Under the pieces are notes generated by a model. The model made no database searches. It had not been told where the DNA came from and saw nothing but the letters and a program-made list of their open reading frames with translations. A stretch of DNA of 64,000 nt. It comes from an uncultured Porphyromonadaceae bacterium (GTDB lineage Bacteria; Bacteroidota; Bacteroidia; Bacteroidales; Muribaculaceae). The position numbers and the translations under genes were made by a program. The stretch covers positions 1 to 64,000 of the forward strand of contig CAJKRG010000002.1 of the NCBI GenBank assembly GCA_905202215.1, written 5' to 3'. Position 1 is the first letter of the stretch. Every line of letters begins with the position of its first letter. Shown in pieces: positions 60,898 to 64,000 of the stretch.

Positions 60898-62601
60898 TCA
60901 GTTGATGCCGTAGGCTGCGAGCTGGGCGGGATCGAAGTTGTTGATGAATTCGATGTGGCGGGCTACTTCGGCCTGGGCGAACTTGGTGTAGACGGTGGCT
61001 ACGTCGGTGAAGGAGGCGTCGGTTTTGGCGTCTTTGAGGAGGAGATACGACATGATGATGTCGCCTGCCATCTCGACGAGGCGACGGGCCATGAAGTCGA
61101 GATATTTGTTGTCGCCTACTGCTGTCACTTTGGCAACCGCGGCTTCATAGTCGGCTGTAAGCTTGGCAAGGACGTCGGCCTGAGCCTGGAATTCGGCGGG
61201 GATGCCTTCAGCGACATAGCTGTCGATAAGAGCCTTGTATGTACCGGTGGTGACGTGGCGGATAGCGGCTACTACCTGCAGCTGGGTTGTTCCCTCGTAG
61301 ATGGAAGTGATGCGTGCATCGCGGTATACGCGTTCGCAGGCATAGTCCTTCATGAAGCCTGATCCGCCGTGGATCTGGATGCAGTCGTAAGCGTTCTGGT
61401 TGCAGTACTCGCTGCCCATGCCTTTTGCAAGGGGAGTGAGGGCGTCGGCCAGACGGCTGTAGTGCTTCATTTCGGCGCGTTCGTCGGGAGTGAGCGAGCG
61501 TTCGCGGGCGATGTCCTCATAGAGTTTGTACATGTCGACAAAGCGGGCGGTTTCGTAGAGAAGCGAGCGCGATGCCTGAAGCTTGGCGTTCATGATGGCG
61601 AGCATTTCGGCTACGGCGGGGAACTCGATGATGGCCTTTCCGAACTGGCGGCGTTCGAGGGCATACTGGTGAGCTTCGCGGTATGCGATTTCGCTTACAC
61701 CGACGCTCTGGGCGGCGATGCCGAGGCGGGCGCCGTTCATGAGGGCCATTACATATTTGATGAGGCCCATACGGCGGCTGCCGCAGAGTTCGGCCGGAGC
61801 GTTCTTATATACGAGTTCGCATGTGGGCGAACCTTTGATGCCCATCTTGTTCTCGATACGGCGTACGGTGACACCACCGTTACGCTTGTCGTAGATGAAC
61901 ATGGAAAGACCGCGTCCGTCTTTGGTGCCTTCTTCCGAGCGGGCGAGCACGAGGTGGATGTCGCTGTCGCCGTTGGTGATGAAGCGTTTCACACCGTTGA
62001 GTACCCATGTTCCGTCGGGCTTCTGGGTTGCCTTGAGCATTACGCTCTGGAGGTCGGAGCCGGCGTCGGGCTCGGTGAGGTCCATCGACATGGTCTCTCC
62101 CTCGCATACACGGGGAATGTATTTGGCGCGCTGCTCCTCGCTGCCGAACTCATAGAGAGTCTCGGCGCAGTCCTGAAGGCCCCAGAGGTTTTCGAAACCG
62201 ATATCGGCGCGGCTGACGATTTCTGCAGCCATGATATAGGGTGTGATTGGCATGTTGAGACCGCCGAAACGACGGGGCATTGCCATACCCATAAGTCCTG
62301 CTTTACGGCAGAGGTCAAGATTCTCAACTGTCTTGTCGGCATAGTATGCGCGGCCGTTGGAGCAGGATGCGCCCTGATGGTCTACGTCTTCGGCGTTTTC
62401 GGCAATGCGTCCGCCGCAGATTTCGCCCACGATTTCGAGCACTTTTTCATAGCTGTCCATGGCGTCGGCGTAGTCGACGGGAGCATAGTCGAACTTTTCG
62501 GCGTCGGTATAGTCGCGCTCGCGGAGCGCCACGATTTTCTCCATCAGGGGGTGGTGGAGGTGGTGCTTGAGGGCGGCGTTGTCGTTATAGTAATTTGCCA
62601 T
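60898..62601 (-). CDS. Acyl-CoA dehydrogenase
   Basis: A 567-residue FAD enzyme that oxidises an acyl-CoA and hands electrons to EtfAB. An N-terminal extension of about 85 residues precedes the helical domain; the FAD/substrate loop carries MDLTEPDAGSDLQSV, FITNGDSD and LALERRQFGKAI, and the catalytic Glu is in ITSIYEGTTQLQ. A C-terminal helical domain of about 130 residues extends it beyond the 380-residue norm, as in other Bacteroidales homologues. It directly abuts etfA (positions overlap by one base). Confidence 0.94.
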   Translation of the reverse strand: MANYYNDNAALKHHLHHPLMEKIVALRERDYTDAEKFDYAPVDYADAMDSYEKVLEIVGEICGGRIAENAEDVDHQGASCSNGRAYYADKTVENLDLCRKAGLMGMAMPRRFGGLNMPITPYIMAAEIVSRADIGFENLWGLQDCAETLYEFGSEEQRAKYIPRVCEGETMSMDLTEPDAGSDLQSVMLKATQKPDGTWVLNGVKRFITNGDSDIHLVLARSEEGTKDGRGLSMFIYDKRNGGVTVRRIENKMGIKGSPTCELVYKNAPAELCGSRRMGLIKYVMALMNGARLGIAAQSVGVSEIAYREAHQYALERRQFGKAIIEFPAVAEMLAIMNAKLQASRSLLYETARFVDMYKLYEDIARERSLTPDERAEMKHYSRLADALTPLAKGMGSEYCNQNAYDCIQIHGGSGFMKDYACERVYRDARITSIYEGTTQLQVVAAIRHVTTGTYKALIDSYVAEGIPAEFQAQADVLAKLTADYEAAVAKVTAVGDNKYLDFMARRLVEMAGDIIMSYLLLKDAKTDASFTDVATVYTKFAQAEVARHIEFINNFDPAQLAAYGIN

Positions 62602-63629
62602 TATTTCGAGTTCTTTTTATAGTACTTGATGAGTTTGGGCACGATCTCTTCCATATCGCCGGTGATGACGTAGTCGGCAATCGTGTTGATAGGTGCGTTG
62701 GGATCGTTGTTGATGGAGATGATGATCGAGCTCTCCTGCATGCCGGCGATATGCTGGATCTGACCCGAAATGCCACAGGCTATGTAGAGCTTGGGACGGA
62801 CGGTGACACCGGTCTGGCCGATCTGGCGTTCGTGTTCGATGAAACCTGCATCGACAGCGGCGCGCGAGGCTCCTACTTCTGCGCCGAGAGTATCGGCGAG
62901 GTCGAAGAGGAGCTGGAAGTTTTCCTTGCTGCCTACGCCATAGCCGCCGGCAACGATAATAGGCGAGTTCTTGATGTTTACTTTCGATTTTTCGATGTGA
63001 CGGTCGATGATTTCAACAACGAAATCGGAATCGTCGACATATTTCTTTGCGTCGAGATTGATGACTTCACCCTTGTGCTCTGTATTAAGAATTTCTTTCT
63101 TCATCACACCTTCGCGCACGGTAGCCATCTGGGGACGGCATTCGGGATTCACGATCGTAGCCACGATGTTGCCGCCGAATGCGGGGCGGATCTGATAGAG
63201 CAGTTCGCTGTATTCCTTGCCGGTCTTGGGATCTTTATGGTCGCCGATCTCGAGCGCGGTGCAGTCGGCGGTAAGGCCGCTGTGGAGGCACGAGCTTACG
63301 CGGGGACCGAGGTCGCGGCCGATGCATGTGGCGCCCATGAGGCAGATTTGCGGTTCGATTTCGCGGAAGAGCTTGATGAGGATAGCTGCATGCGGGTTGG
63401 ATGTGTAGGGGAAAAGACGACGGTCTTCTACCTTATATACAGTGTCGGCTCCGTAGGGGAAAATCTGCTTTTCGATACCTTCGAGGTTGTCGCCGATCAC
63501 GAGTGCTTCGAGTTTCACACCGAGACGGTCGGCGAGCTGACGGCCTTTGGTGAGGAGTTCGAGGCTTACATCGGCAACACGGCCTTCGTCGTATTCGCAG
63601 TAGACTATGAGGTTATTCTTGTCTGACAT
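62601..63629 (-). CDS. etfA: Electron transfer flavoprotein subunit alpha
   Basis: A 342-residue EtfA/FixB. Residues about 1-190 form the alpha/beta domain with GRDLGPRVSSCLHSGLTADCTAL in parts; the FAD-binding C-terminal domain contains GASRAAVDAGF, QTGVTVRPKLYIACGISG (in parts) and SINNDPNAPI, the full FAD site. With EtfB it carries electrons from the acyl-CoA dehydrogenase. It ends one base into the dehydrogenase start and follows etfB by 24 bases. Confidence 0.95.
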   Translation of the reverse strand: MSDKNNLIVYCEYDEGRVADVSLELLTKGRQLADRLGVKLEALVIGDNLEGIEKQIFPYGADTVYKVEDRRLFPYTSNPHAAILIKLFREIEPQICLMGATCIGRDLGPRVSSCLHSGLTADCTALEIGDHKDPKTGKEYSELLYQIRPAFGGNIVATIVNPECRPQMATVREGVMKKEILNTEHKGEVINLDAKKYVDDSDFVVEIIDRHIEKSKVNIKNSPIIVAGGYGVGSKENFQLLFDLADTLGAEVGASRAAVDAGFIEHERQIGQTGVTVRPKLYIACGISGQIQHIAGMQESSIIISINNDPNAPINTIADYVITGDMEEIVPKLIKYYKKNSK

Positions 63630-63653
63630 GGTGATAAATGATTGGAAGCGGTG

Positions 63654-64000
63654 TTAACCGATTGTGTGGTTTGCGATGAGTTCTTTCACGAGTTCTTCGA
63701 TCTGACCGTCGTTGTTTTCGAGACGGCGGCTTTCCTTGGCGGTGAAGACTACGTTTTCGATTGCTTTCACCTTTGTGGGCGAGCCGGGAAGACCGATCTG
63801 AGCGGGGTCTGCTTCTACGAAAGCTGCGCCCCATTCGGGAATAGTGAGCTCGGGATGTGCTGCAACGATAGCTGCTTCTGCTTCAGAAAGCTTGGTGGCT
63901 TCCGAGGTTGAAACGGCGCGTTTGTACTTCATGACGCGCTTGGCGTTGCGGGGGCGGCATTCGGCTGCCGAGCCGTTGACTGTTACCACGCAGGGCATGG
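63654..64000 (-). CDS. etfB: Electron transfer flavoprotein subunit beta (partial, cut by window edge)
   Basis: About 115 C-terminal residues of EtfB; the gene continues beyond the right edge, so the in-frame Met near 63998 is not the real start. Seen here are VTVNGSAAECRPRNAKRVMKY (in parts), the family's AMP-binding part, and the GLPGSPTKVKAIENVVF segment. First visible gene of the etfB-etfA-acd unit. Confidence 0.9.
   Translation of the reverse strand, partial: MPCVVTVNGSAAECRPRNAKRVMKYKRAVSTSEATKLSEAEAAIVAAHPELTIPEWGAAFVEADPAQIGLPGSPTKVKAIENVVFTAKESRRLENNDGQIEELVKELIANHTIG

Noticed and set aside
61369..62622. A 417-codon plus-strand open frame opposite acyl-CoA dehydrogenase
   Set aside because: Antisense shadow of a recognised gene; composition rich in Val, Gly and Phe and no conserved motif.
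62595..63626. A 343-codon plus-strand open frame opposite etfA
   Set aside because: Antisense shadow; exactly covers a recognised gene with no motif of its own.

Overview
This window looks like a chromosome segment of a gut Bacteroidales bacterium, most likely of the Muribaculaceae or a close family. The evidence is the fused LpxC-FabZ enzyme, the long NusB, Porin_10-type, DUF5606 and DUF6155 proteins, the abundance of lipoproteins and glycoside hydrolases, and promoters of the TAnnTTTG type in front of many genes. Base composition is near 50% GC apart from an AT-rich stretch at about 59.5-60.9 kb. No rRNA, CRISPR array, prophage or complete transposase gene is visible.

Layout. 0-15.4 kb: mostly minus-strand housekeeping and envelope genes (secreted TapB/DUF3108-like protein, DUF6155, S9 peptidase, GT25 glycosyltransferase, histidine phosphatase, small envelope proteins, an HtrA protease, an Ig-like lipoprotein, a polyprenyl synthase), one plus-strand Porin_10 protein, and a block of decayed gene fragments (13.8-15.35 kb). 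15.5-26.7 kb: htpG, initiator tRNA, a MATE exporter with an FAD oxidoreductase, a two-component system divergent from a TonB-plug outer-membrane protein, a GH43 lipoprotein and a DUF695 protein. 26.7-30.5 kb: RNase P RNA and the lipid A genes lpxA, lpxC-fabZ and lpxD. 30.6-37.8 kb: an accessory region with two AraC regulators, two hexapeptide acetyltransferases and four redox proteins that all carry export signals. 37.8-47.8 kb: GH92, coaE-ybbR-yajC-nusB, a phosphoesterase, a GH99-like enzyme, DUF5606 and two thioredoxin-fold proteins. 47.9-59.4 kb: a tightly packed run with a heavy-metal efflux system (permease, adaptor, RND pump, TolC), a GH106-like glycosidase inserted between pump and TolC, then a FemAB-like GNAT protein and an FtsE-like ATPase. 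59.6-64 kb: an AT-rich orphan gene, then acyl-CoA dehydrogenase with EtfA and the C-terminal end of EtfB, cut by the window edge.

The most interesting parts are: the exported redox module at 32.3-37.8 kb, with a 162-bp MITE-like palindrome sitting between a predicted promoter and its second gene block; the glycosidase inside the metal-efflux operon, with repeated CACAATTC-type sites upstream; a phased direct-repeat operator between the two-component system and the outer-membrane protein; and the three-gene composite pseudogene at 13.8-15.35 kb. All functions are read from sequence features and family knowledge; no database search was run.
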